Positions 44,048 through 51,720 of a stretch of DNA of 64,000 nucleotides are shown piece by piece (position 1 is the first letter of the stretch; each line of letters begins with the position of its first letter). The translations under genes were made by a program, and so were the position numbers. The notes beneath the pieces are model-generated. The model had not been told where the DNA came from, did not search any database, and worked only from the letters and a program-made list of their open reading frames with translations. Origin of the DNA: CAZCFB01 sp964511535 (lineage in GTDB: Bacteria > Myxococcota_A > Polyangia > GCA-2747355 > CAZCFB01); the NCBI GenBank assembly GCA_964511535.1, contig CAZEFW010000008.1, positions 1-64,000 on the forward strand, in the 5' to 3' direction.

Positions 44048-45097
44048 GTGAGCGATCAGATCGGCCAGCGCAAGGACGCACATCTCGACCTCTGCCAGGA
44101 CAGCGCGGTGGAGCCCGCCGGGCCCGCCGTGGGGCTGGGCGGCTATACCCTGGAGTACGACGCCCTGCCCGAGGTGGACCTCGAGCGGGTGGACCTGTCA
44201 GTGACCCTGCTCGGCAAGCGCCTCGCGGCGCCCCTGATCATCGGGGCCATGACCGGCGGGACCGACCGGGCGGGGGAGATCAACGCCCGGCTGGCGCGGG
44301 CCGCGGCGCGAGTGGGGGTCGGCATGGCCCTCGGGTCTCAGCGGGCCATGATCGCCGATCCTGCGCTGACGCCCACCTATGCGGTGCGTGAGATGGCCCC
44401 GGACCTGCCCCTGGTGCTGGGCAACGTTGGGGCGGTTCAGCTGAACATGGGCGTCTCTGCCGAGCAGGTGGCCGGAGCGGTGAAGGTGGTGGGCGCCGAC
44501 GCGCTGAACTGGCACCTCAACCCACTGCAGGAGGCGATCCAGCCCGAAGGGGACACCCGCTTCGCCGGCCTGTCCGGGCGCCTCGCCGAGGCGTGCGGGC
44601 GCGTGGGCGTGCCCTGCCTGATCAAGGAAGTGGGCGCCGGCATCTCCAGACGAACGGCCGGCAAGCTGGCGGCGCTCCCCCTGGCGGGGGTGGAGTGCTC
44701 TGGCACGGGCGGCACCTCCTGGGCCAGGGTGGAGAGCCTGCGCGCAGGCGAAGGATCCGCCGCCGCAGAGGCGGGGGTGCTGCTTGCTGGCTTCGGGGTG
44801 CCCACTGCACGGTCGATCCAGAATTGCCGGCGTGCCAGGGCCGACTGGGCCGTCATCGCCTCCGGCGGCGTGCGCACGGGGCTGGACGCGGCGGTGGCCC
44901 TGGCCCTGGGCGCGGACGCCGTGGCCATGGCCCGCCCGCTGCTGGTGGCCGCCACCCGATCCGAAGAAGCGGTGGTAAACGCCCTGGAATCTGTTATCTA
45001 CCAACTACGAGTAATTTGCTTCTGCACCGGTGCCGCGGATATCGCTTCGCTCAAGGAGCGGCAGGTGATGCCAGCGAGGACACCGGAGGCGGGATGA
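44048..45097 (+). CDS. fni: Isopentenyl-diphosphate isomerase, type 2 (FMN-dependent)
   Basis: 349 residues from a GTG start with AGGAACGG upstream. Diagnostic IDI-2 motifs: QRKDAHLDLC, IIGAMTGGT, MALGSQRAM, GNVGAVQLN, WHLNPLQEAIQPEGD (Mg-binding Glu), CLIKEVGAGIS, SGTGGTSWARVE (FMN phosphate) and IASGGVRTG. It interconverts IPP and DMAPP using reduced FMN. It starts the isoprenoid locus, 20 nt after the pseudokinase gene and 20 nt before the HMG-CoA reductase fusion. Type 2 isomerase is common in archaea and in bacteria with a mevalonate pathway. Confidence 0.95.
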   Translation: MSDQIGQRKDAHLDLCQDSAVEPAGPAVGLGGYTLEYDALPEVDLERVDLSVTLLGKRLAAPLIIGAMTGGTDRAGEINARLARAAARVGVGMALGSQRAMIADPALTPTYAVREMAPDLPLVLGNVGAVQLNMGVSAEQVAGAVKVVGADALNWHLNPLQEAIQPEGDTRFAGLSGRLAEACGRVGVPCLIKEVGAGISRRTAGKLAALPLAGVECSGTGGTSWARVESLRAGEGSAAAEAGVLLAGFGVPTARSIQNCRRARADWAVIASGGVRTGLDAAVALALGADAVAMARPLLVAATRSEEAVVNALESVIYQLRVICFCTGAADIASLKERQVMPARTPEAG

Positions 45098-45117
45098 CGA
45101 ACATAGGATAAGTGGCG

Positions 45118-47547
45118 ATGCAACCGAGCGAGAGACCCTCAGGCGGAGGGAGCGCCCCCGCCCTCGGCAAGGGCGGCAGCAGCCAGCCCGGCCAGGACAC
45201 ACCCAGGACGAAGAAGGTGGAGGGCAGCGAGTTGCCCGGCTTCTACCGGCTCCCCCTGTCCAAGCGGCGGGCGCTGATCAAGGATCTGACCAACCTCTCT
45301 CTTGACGATCTGCGGGTGCTGTCCGGCGAGGCCGGGCTGTGCGACGAGCAGGCCGACCACATGGTGGAGAACGCCCTCGGGTTCACCAGCCTCCCGCTGG
45401 GGGTGTGCGTGAACATGCAGGTCAACGGGCGGGACCGGCTGGTGCCGATGGCGGTGGAGGAGTCTTCGGTCATCGCGGCGGCCAGCCACGCGGCGAAGCT
45501 GCTGCGGGCCGGCGGCGGGGTGCACACCACCCTGTCCGAGCCGCGCATGATCGGGCAGATCCAGCTGCTCGACGTGGCGGATCCTGCGGCGGCCGAGCTG
45601 GCGATCCTGGCCGAGAAGCAGAACCTGCTGGAGGCGGCCAACACCACCGACGCCTGCCTGGTGCGCTCGGGCGGCGGCGCAGTGGACCTGGAGGTGCGCC
45701 ACCTCGAGCCGTTGGCCGAGGACGATCCCCTGGGCGCCATGGTTGTGGTCCACCTCATCGTGGACGTGCGCGATGCCATGGGCGCCAACACGGTCAACAC
45801 CATGAGCGAGCACATCGCGCCTCGGCTGGCGGAGCTGGCCGGGGGCAACGTGTTGCTGCGAATCGTGTCCAACCTCGCGGACCAGCGTACGGTCACCGCC
45901 ACCGGCGTCGTGCCGATGTCGGTCCTGGAGAACAAGGGGTGCGCCACTGCGGAGCAGCTGGCGCGCAACATCGAGGCCGCGTCCGTGTTCGCGGACCGCG
46001 ACCCGTACCGCGCTGCCACCCACAACAAGGGCGTGATGAACGGTGTGGACGGCGTGCTGCTGGCCTTTGGCCAGGACTGGCGCGCCGTGGAGGCGGGGGC
46101 CCACGCCTTCGCCGCCAAGGACGGCCACTACAGCGCCCTCGGCTCATGGCGGGTGCGCGACGGCGCCCTGCACGGTCGGCTGGAGCTGCCCATGCCAGTG
46201 GGCGTGGTGGGGGGCGCCACCTGGTCGCACCCGACCTGCCGGGTGGTGCGGCGCATCGCCGGCGTGACCGACGCCGCGGACCTCTCGAGCATCATCGCTG
46301 CGGTGGGCCTGGCCCAGAACCTGGGCGCGCTGCGAGCCCTGGCCGCCGAGGGGATCCAGCAGGGCCACATGCGGGTGCACGCGCGCAACGTGGCGGTGGC
46401 CGCTGGCGCCGTGGGCCGCGAGGTGGACAGCATCGCGGAGGAGATCTCCCGGGCGCGCTCGGTGAGCCTGGACGCTGCCCGTGAGGCGGTCAGGTCCGCC
46501 CGCAAGCGCCAGCCATCGGTGCGGGACGCGGCGCAGATCCGCGACCGGTTCGACCTGCTGCGCGAGCGCTTCGTCGGGCCGATGATGGCCCAGATCCGCC
46601 AGGTGATGTCCAACTCGACCCAGGACGACTCCACCCTGCTGGAGATGTGCGACTACCACTTCGAGTCCGGTGGCAAGCGCCTGCGGGCCCTGCTGCCGCT
46701 GCTGGTGGCCGAGACGCTGGGCTTCGACGCCGAACGGCTGATCCCCTTCGGCGCCGCGTGCGAGATGTTGCACAACGCCACGCTGGTGCATGACGACTTG
46801 CAGGACGGCGACCGGCTGCGGCGCGGGGTGGAGACCATCTGGTTCCGCTATGGCGTGCCCCAGGCCATCAACCTGGGCGACGCCATGTTCTATTACACCC
46901 TGCTGCTGCTGCAGCGGGTGGACGTGCCTCAGGCACGGCGGGAAGAGGTGGCGCGGCGGGTGATGGAGGAGACGCTGCGGGTCATCGACGGGCAGGAGAA
47001 GGAGTTCCAGCTCAAGCAGGACGAGCGGCCGGACCCGACGGGTTACTTCGACATGGTGGAGGGCAAGACCTCCGGCCTGTTCGCGCTGCCCATGTGCGGC
47101 GCGGCGGTGCTGTGCGGCGCCCGGGGCGAGGTGGTCAACGGGTTGATGGAGGCGGCGCGCCACATGGGTGTGCTGTTCCAGATCCAGGATGACCTGCTCG
47201 ACCTGTACGGGCAGAAGGGGCGCGGGGCTCGCGGCGGCGACATCCGCGAGGGCAAGCGCAGCATGCTGGTGGTGCACGCTCTGCGCAACGCCACCGACGA
47301 GGACGCCGGCTGGCTGCTGGACGTGCTGGACAAGGATCGCAAGTTCAACACGCCCGAGGAGATCGAGGAGGCCATGGCGCTGTTCAAGCGCGCGGGCTCC
47401 TTCCAGGCGGCCCTTGACGAGATCGAGACCCGCAAGCAGCGCGCCATGGCCGTGTTCAACCACGAGGAGCAGGCGCCGTTGGCCACCATGGTGGAGGCCA
47501 TGTGTGACCTGTACCTCGAGCCGATCCGCGGCGTGATGAAGCTGTAG
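45118..47547 (+). CDS. HMG-CoA reductase (class II) fused to trans-prenyl diphosphate synthase
   Basis: 809 residues from the ATG at 45118 (AGGA 9 nt upstream; a GTG at 45112 is closer but too near). N-terminal ~1-440: class II HMG-CoA reductase with PMAVEESSVIAAA (Glu114), DAMGANTVNTMSE, HNKGVMNGV (Lys304), FGQDWRAVEAG (Asp320) and GHMRVHARNVAVAAGA (His421); the spacing matches the Pseudomonas mevalonii enzyme. C-terminal ~470-809: polyprenyl synthase with SGGKRLRALLPLL, first Asp-rich motif DDLQD (559-563) and second DDLLD (691-695). Both active sites look intact in one uninterrupted frame. It would make mevalonate and use IPP/DMAPP for geranyl, farnesyl or longer diphosphates. Confidence 0.93.
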   Translation: MQPSERPSGGGSAPALGKGGSSQPGQDTPRTKKVEGSELPGFYRLPLSKRRALIKDLTNLSLDDLRVLSGEAGLCDEQADHMVENALGFTSLPLGVCVNMQVNGRDRLVPMAVEESSVIAAASHAAKLLRAGGGVHTTLSEPRMIGQIQLLDVADPAAAELAILAEKQNLLEAANTTDACLVRSGGGAVDLEVRHLEPLAEDDPLGAMVVVHLIVDVRDAMGANTVNTMSEHIAPRLAELAGGNVLLRIVSNLADQRTVTATGVVPMSVLENKGCATAEQLARNIEAASVFADRDPYRAATHNKGVMNGVDGVLLAFGQDWRAVEAGAHAFAAKDGHYSALGSWRVRDGALHGRLELPMPVGVVGGATWSHPTCRVVRRIAGVTDAADLSSIIAAVGLAQNLGALRALAAEGIQQGHMRVHARNVAVAAGAVGREVDSIAEEISRARSVSLDAAREAVRSARKRQPSVRDAAQIRDRFDLLRERFVGPMMAQIRQVMSNSTQDDSTLLEMCDYHFESGGKRLRALLPLLVAETLGFDAERLIPFGAACEMLHNATLVHDDLQDGDRLRRGVETIWFRYGVPQAINLGDAMFYYTLLLLQRVDVPQARREEVARRVMEETLRVIDGQEKEFQLKQDERPDPTGYFDMVEGKTSGLFALPMCGAAVLCGARGEVVNGLMEAARHMGVLFQIQDDLLDLYGQKGRGARGGDIREGKRSMLVVHALRNATDEDAGWLLDVLDKDRKFNTPEEIEEAMALFKRAGSFQAALDEIETRKQRAMAVFNHEEQAPLATMVEAMCDLYLEPIRGVMKL

Positions 47548-47563
47548 GACGCTTCGTCAGAGA

Positions 47564-48187
47564 TCAGCCGCCACCGCCGAACACATACCCGAAGCTCAGG
47601 CTGAAGCCCGGGGCCCAGCACAGGTCGTCCGGGCAGGCGCCCTCCACCGGCATCAGGTACAGCGCCATCCCCTCGAAGATCACCGCGAGGTGGGAGGTCA
47701 CGAAGAGCGCGCCCCCGCCGCCGAAGCCCACCAGCCCCACGTCGCTGTAGGCCTCGTCGGGGATGAACCACGCCCCGCCCTGGACCTTGAGGAACGGCGA
47801 GAAGGGGTAGGCGCGCCAGAAGACCCAGCGCAGGTAGCCCATCAGGGAGACCACCACCGGATCGTCCTCCCCGAAGGTCACCGACAGATCCACGCCCGGC
47901 TCCAGCCCATCGATGACGAAGTAGCCGAAGGTCCCCCCAATGCCCATGGAGAAGCCACCGTCCGAGCGGCCCAGTCCCAGGCCGAACCCGGCGTTCATGG
48001 TGTGTTGGCCAAAGGGCTCGAGCCTGTCTGCCTGCTTCGGGCGGACCCTGTGCAGCAACCGGGCCCGGGCGTCGGCCAGCTCGATGAACGGCTCGTCCGG
48101 CAGAGGCGGAGCGCTCCGGGCAGGCCGGGCCATCGCCGTCCCGGCGAGCAGGACCACCAACAGGGGCGTGAGCATCAGCCGGGTCAT
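47564..48187 (-). CDS. Secreted beta-barrel-like protein
   Basis: 207 residues. Signal peptide (MLTPLLVVLLAGTAMARPA). The mature part has alternating polar/hydrophobic, Gly-rich strands (NAGFGLGLGRSDGGFSMGIG, GYFVIDGLEPGVDLSVTF, GFSLSFGYVFGGGG), ending in aromatic/Gly as many small outer-membrane barrels do. One Cys pair (EGACPDDLCWAP). It lies convergent to the HMG-CoA reductase fusion (16 nt between ends) and divergent from the methyltransferase; no link to isoprenoids is evident. Confidence 0.68.
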   Translation of the reverse strand: MTRLMLTPLLVVLLAGTAMARPARSAPPLPDEPFIELADARARLLHRVRPKQADRLEPFGQHTMNAGFGLGLGRSDGGFSMGIGGTFGYFVIDGLEPGVDLSVTFGEDDPVVVSLMGYLRWVFWRAYPFSPFLKVQGGAWFIPDEAYSDVGLVGFGGGGALFVTSHLAVIFEGMALYLMPVEGACPDDLCWAPGFSLSFGYVFGGGG

Positions 48188-48243
48188 GTTCGAATAATGA
48201 CATGAACCGGCGCGGCATGGGACCGGCGCCTGCCCGGATGGGA

Positions 48244-48249
48244 TATCCT
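48244..48249 (+). promoter_or_regulatory. -10-like hexamer TATCCT, 7 nt before ATG
   Basis: TATCCT ends 7 nt before the ATG at 48257; no Shine-Dalgarno sequence. Confidence 0.45.
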
Positions 48250-48256
48250 GGGCCCG

Positions 48257-49048
48257 ATGAAATCGCCCCCAGCTTATGTCTTCCCCTCCAGCGACGCCGA
48301 GGCGCGGCGGCTGGGGCTGCAGGCCATGCTGTATGGCGGCCTGGAGATCCTGGAGCCGGTGCTCGCCAGCGGCCCGACCGAGGTCCTGGACGCCGGCTCC
48401 GGCGCGGGCCACTACGCGGCGCTGCTGGCTCGCAGGCTGCCCGGCGCCCATGTCACCGGCGTGGAGCGGGACGCCCGGCGCGTGACCAGCGCCGCGAACT
48501 GGCACCGGGCAGACAACCTCACCTTCACCAGGGCAGACATGCTCGCCCTGCCCTTCGAGGGCGGCCGCTTCGACCTCTCGCTGACCCGGTTCGTGCTCGC
48601 GTTCCAGCGCGACGCCTGCGACGCGGTCAGGGAGCTGGCGCGGGTGACGCGCCCCGGCGGCCGCGTGGCCTGCCACGAGATGATCCATGACGGCATCTGG
48701 TTCGCTCCGGCGCGGCCGGCGCTCACGCAGCTCCTCGGACAGGTGATGGCCCACATGAGGCGCAGGCAGATGCGTCCCAACCAGGGCCTGCACATGGCCG
48801 GGGCCATGACCAGGGCCGGGCTGAAGCAGGTGCAGGTCACCGCGCTGAGCCACATGGCCCGGGGCCCCGGTCCACGATACGAGGCCACCCGCAAAAACTG
48901 GCAGGAGATGACCCACGGCATGGCGCAGGAGATGACGGGACTGCTGGATCCGGAGCTCGGCCGGCTCGCCCTCGAGGAGCTGGAGCAGGAGCGGGAAGAG
49001 GACCTCTTCCTGGAGATCTCAACCCTCGCCGTGGGGGTGGTCCCCTGA
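48257..49048 (+). CDS. Class I SAM-dependent methyltransferase
   Basis: 263 residues. Rossmann SAM-binding motif I VLDAGSGAGHYAALLAR, motif II ending in VERD, motif III region LTFTRADMLALPFEGGRFDL and post-motif SLTRFVLAFQRDACDAVRELARVTRPGGRVACHEM. This is the general UbiE/Methyltransf_11 layout. The substrate is unknown. Its position inside the isoprenoid locus raises the possibility of a quinone or isoprenoid-derived substrate, but that is inference only. Convergent with mvaD-like and mvk. Confidence 0.8.
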   Translation: MKSPPAYVFPSSDAEARRLGLQAMLYGGLEILEPVLASGPTEVLDAGSGAGHYAALLARRLPGAHVTGVERDARRVTSAANWHRADNLTFTRADMLALPFEGGRFDLSLTRFVLAFQRDACDAVRELARVTRPGGRVACHEMIHDGIWFAPARPALTQLLGQVMAHMRRRQMRPNQGLHMAGAMTRAGLKQVQVTALSHMARGPGPRYEATRKNWQEMTHGMAQEMTGLLDPELGRLALEELEQEREEDLFLEISTLAVGVVP

Positions 49049-49060
49049 GCGGCGCTTTTC

Positions 49061-49084
49061 GCCGGCCCTCTCTGACAGGCCGGC
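49061..49084. terminator. GCCGGCC hairpin between convergent genes
   Basis: Arms GCCGGCC (49061-49067) and GGCCGGC (49078-49084) with a 10-nt loop; no T tract. Possible bidirectional stop signal. Confidence 0.35.
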
Positions 49085-49121
49085 ATGGCGGCGGCCAGGG
49101 ATCCTCGCGCGGAGGGTGCCT

Positions 49122-50111
49122 TCAGTCCCCTGCCTGGACCACGCGCGCGCCGGGGCCAGGCCTGGCATGGATCACGGTCTTGACGCAGGGCATGGCCCGG
49201 ATGACCGCCGATACTCGCCCCACCGCGTCCGCCTCGCAGAACACCTTGACGTTGGGACCGGCGTCGGCGGTGAAGAAGGCGGGGACCCCCTCGGCCTGAA
49301 GCCGCCGCACGGCCTCGATGACCTGCCAGCTGTCCCCGCTCAGGTAAACCAGCGGTGGATCCGCGGCGGCCATGTTGGCGTGCATGCGCAGGCAGGAGCG
49401 CTCGGCCACTCGGCCCAGGCTCGCGAGGTCTCTGGCCTCCAGGGCGCCCATGGCCTGCTCCAGGTCCTGATCGGCGCCAGCCAGCCAGGCGGAGTGGTAC
49501 GGGCTGGTGGCCGCGGTGTGCGCCATGCCGGCGGCGCTGCTCACCGCCTTGGGCGCGTCCTGCACCACCGCCACCACCACTCGCAGATCCCAGTGGTCCG
49601 CCTCGAAGAGCTGCTCGGCGTGGCTGTCGAGGCCGTCAGGCCGTAGGCCTGGCAGCCAGCGTGTGAAGCCGCCAAAGATGGAGCGGCAGCCCGACCCGGA
49701 GCCGAGGCGGGCCAGGGCGCTGATGCGCTCGGGGGGCAGGGTCAGGCCCAGGGCGCTGGAGGCCGCCACGGCAAGGGCCGCCATCCCCGAGGCTGACGAG
49801 GCGAGCCCGGCGGCGGTGGGGAAGTTGTTCTCGGATCGGATCAGCATCGGCGCCCCGCCGTCGTCAGCCAGGGCGCGGACAGCGTCGAGCACCCGGGTCG
49901 CCCGCGCCAACCCCTCCGGGCCCACGGGCGATGCGTTGATCAGCAGCTGATCCGGCTCGGCCGCCGCGAGCAGGGACACGGTGGTGCGGGTTACCAGGCC
50001 ATCCAGGGTCACCGAGAGGCTGCCGGAGGCGGGCAGGTTCAGCGCCGCATCGCGGTTGCCCCAGTACTTGACCAGGGCGATGTTGGCCCTCGCCTCGGCG
50101 GTGATTCGCAT
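49122..50111 (-). CDS. Diphosphomevalonate decarboxylase family protein (GHMP; possibly phosphomevalonate decarboxylase)
   Basis: 329 residues. Family motifs: NIALVKYWGNRDAALNLPAS (Lys15), NNFPTAAGLASSASG (phosphate loop), GSGSGCRSIFGGFTRW (Arg143) and FFTADAGPNVKV (Asp283). The Lys/Arg/Asp set needed for ATP-dependent decarboxylation is kept. The usual KYWGK reads KYWGN. Classical members act on mevalonate 5-diphosphate; close relatives in halophilic archaea and Chloroflexota act on mevalonate 5-phosphate, and others are 3-kinases. No phosphomevalonate kinase is in the window and an isopentenyl phosphate kinase is, so the monophosphate substrate is plausible. The start overlaps the mvk stop by 1 nt (TGATG). 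Confidence 0.88.
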   Translation of the reverse strand: MRITAEARANIALVKYWGNRDAALNLPASGSLSVTLDGLVTRTTVSLLAAAEPDQLLINASPVGPEGLARATRVLDAVRALADDGGAPMLIRSENNFPTAAGLASSASGMAALAVAASSALGLTLPPERISALARLGSGSGCRSIFGGFTRWLPGLRPDGLDSHAEQLFEADHWDLRVVVAVVQDAPKAVSSAAGMAHTAATSPYHSAWLAGADQDLEQAMGALEARDLASLGRVAERSCLRMHANMAAADPPLVYLSGDSWQVIEAVRRLQAEGVPAFFTADAGPNVKVFCEADAVGRVSAVIRAMPCVKTVIHARPGPGARVVQAGD

Positions 50112-51034
50112 CAGCCAGATGTCGCGGCCGCGGTGAGCACCACCAGAGGCGAGCCCTCGCTCCGCAGCGCCTCGGCCAGCGCGGACGCGCCTTGCTCCGG
50201 GGCCAGGGCGATGCAGAATCCCCCTCTGCCCGCGCCGGTGAGCTTGGCCCCGAGGGCCCCGGCGCCGCGAGCCCGCTCCACCAGCCGGTCCAGCTCCGCC
50301 GTGGAGACCCCGAGCTCGCGGAGCATGGCGTGGTTTCGGTTCATCGCCTGGCCCAGGGTGTCCAGGTCGCCCCCTTCCAGGGCCTCTCGGCCGCGGTCCA
50401 CCAGCTCCTCGGCCTCCTCGCACAGCTTGGCGAACCGCGCCGCGTTGCCCTGGGCGAAGGCCTGCACGCCCGCCACCGCCTCCCGGGTGGAGCCCGGCTC
50501 CCCCGACGAGGCGAGCACCAGCTTCGGCTCCTGCGGCGCGCGCAGGGTGCGGGTCGGCTCTCCGCGGGTGAAGAAGATCGGCTCCCCGCGGCTCACCACC
50601 GTGTCGTCGATGCCGGACGGCCGACCGTGGGTCACTCGCTCCAGGTGGTGGGCGAGCCGGTTGAGCTGCGCGGGGGACGGGTCTCCCCCGGCGGCGCGGG
50701 CCAGCGCCCCGGCCAGCGCCACCGACAGCGCCGCCGACGAGCCGAGCCCGAAGCCAACGGGGATCGAGGACCGCACCCTCGCCACGAGGCCGCCGTATGC
50801 TGGCAGGCCGAGCTGATCCACCGCCGCGTGCATCATCTGTTGGGCCAGGCCCAGGTCAGCGTCTTCGGCGTCGGACTCCAGGCGGTTCGGTCCCCCGTCG
50901 GGCTTGCGGTACAGTTCGACGGTTGTGGCCAGGGAGGTGAGGGGGACGGCCATGGCCGGGGCGCCATGGACCACGAAGTGCTCCCCCATGAGGATCACCT
51001 TGCCACATGCGCGATGGCTGGCGATGAGCTTCAT
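50111..51034 (-). CDS. mvk: Mevalonate kinase
   Basis: 307 residues. GHMP kinase motifs: GKVILMGEHFVVHGAPAMAV (motif 1), PVGFGLGSSAALSVALAG (ATP loop), ERVTHGRPSGIDDTVV (catalytic Asp region) and GAKLTGAGRGGFCIAL (motif 3). It phosphorylates mevalonate to mevalonate 5-phosphate, the branch point for the two possible downstream routes in this locus. It is shorter than many eukaryotic versions but normal for bacterial and archaeal ones. First gene of a two-gene unit with the decarboxylase-family gene. Confidence 0.92.
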   Translation of the reverse strand: MKLIASHRACGKVILMGEHFVVHGAPAMAVPLTSLATTVELYRKPDGGPNRLESDAEDADLGLAQQMMHAAVDQLGLPAYGGLVARVRSSIPVGFGLGSSAALSVALAGALARAAGGDPSPAQLNRLAHHLERVTHGRPSGIDDTVVSRGEPIFFTRGEPTRTLRAPQEPKLVLASSGEPGSTREAVAGVQAFAQGNAARFAKLCEEAEELVDRGREALEGGDLDTLGQAMNRNHAMLRELGVSTAELDRLVERARGAGALGAKLTGAGRGGFCIALAPEQGASALAEALRSEGSPLVVLTAAATSG

Positions 51035-51059
51035 GCAGTAGATTGTGCGTCGAGGGGTG

Positions 51060-51100
51060 CGTCGGCGTCTATGTCTACGTTTACGCCTACGTCTACGTGG
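51060..51100. repeat. CGTCTACG short-period array
   Basis: GTCTATGTCTACGTTTACGC then CTACGTCTACGTGG: hexamer-scale units that are reverse complements of the 8055-8128 array. It lies in the 81-nt gap between the FKBP gene and mvk. Confidence 0.6.
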
Positions 51101-51115
51101 TGTGAGAGGCGGCGG

Positions 51116-51604
51116 TTAGTGGTGGTGGCCGCCGTCGTGGGAGTGACCGTGGGCGACCTCCTCGTCGGTGGCCTCGCGGATGGCGATCACCTCAACCTCG
51201 AAGTTGAGGTTCTGGCCGGCCAGCGGGTGGTTGCCGTCCAGCACGACCTCGTCGCCCTCGACGCCAGCGATCTGCAGCGGGATGGCCTGGCCGTCCGGCC
51301 CCTGGGCCTGGACGATGGTGCCGGGCTCGGGCTCGAAGTCGAACTTGTCCTTGCCGACCTTGAACACCTTCTCCTCGTCGTGGACGCCATAGCCTTCCTC
51401 GGGAGGAACCGTGACCTTGACCTTCTCGCCGGCGGTCTTGCCCTCGAGCGCCTTTTCCAGCCCCTCGACGATGTTGCCAGAGCCGTGCAGGTAGCTCAGG
51501 GGATCGCCTCCGGCGTTGGACTCGATGGTGTTACCGTCGTCGTCGCTGAGCGTATACATGAACTGGACCACACACTTGGGCCCGATCTGGTCTGGCGTCG
51601 CCAT
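51116..51604 (-). CDS. slyD: FKBP-type peptidyl-prolyl isomerase, SlyD-like
   Basis: 162 residues; AGGAGA precedes the ATG. FKBP core (VVQFMYTLSDDDGNTIESN, GNIVEGLEKALEGKTAGEKV, VPPEEGYG) with the inserted-in-flap chaperone domain (residues ~75-125) and DGNHPLAGQNLNFEVEVI. The C-terminus AHGHSHDGGHHH is His-rich, as in metal-binding SlyD. It is a cytosolic prolyl isomerase/chaperone with Ni or Zn binding. It sits upstream of mvk on the same strand, ~80 nt away. Confidence 0.92.
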   Translation of the reverse strand: MATPDQIGPKCVVQFMYTLSDDDGNTIESNAGGDPLSYLHGSGNIVEGLEKALEGKTAGEKVKVTVPPEEGYGVHDEEKVFKVGKDKFDFEPEPGTIVQAQGPDGQAIPLQIAGVEGDEVVLDGNHPLAGQNLNFEVEVIAIREATDEEVAHGHSHDGGHHH

Positions 51605-51709
51605 GGATTCTCCTGAGTGGGTGGGCCCGTGTCCAGGCCCGTGGCAGGTTGAATGAGGATGTAGTGTGCAGGATGGGCTTGATGGGCGCAAGAGGATGCT
51701 GGGCTCTGG

Positions 51710-51715
51710 TACCGT
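51710..51715 (+). promoter_or_regulatory. -10-like TGGTACCGT, 5 nt before ATG
   Basis: TCTGGTACCGTAGGGC precedes the ATG at 51721; TACCGT carries the extended -10 TGG. The same TCTGGTACCGT string precedes ubiX at 57321. Confidence 0.45.
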
Positions 51716-51720
51716 AGGGC

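Noticed and set aside
48257..49048. UbiE-type quinone methyltransferase assigned by location
   Set aside because: Motifs fit any class I methyltransferase; position near isoprenoid genes alone is not enough.
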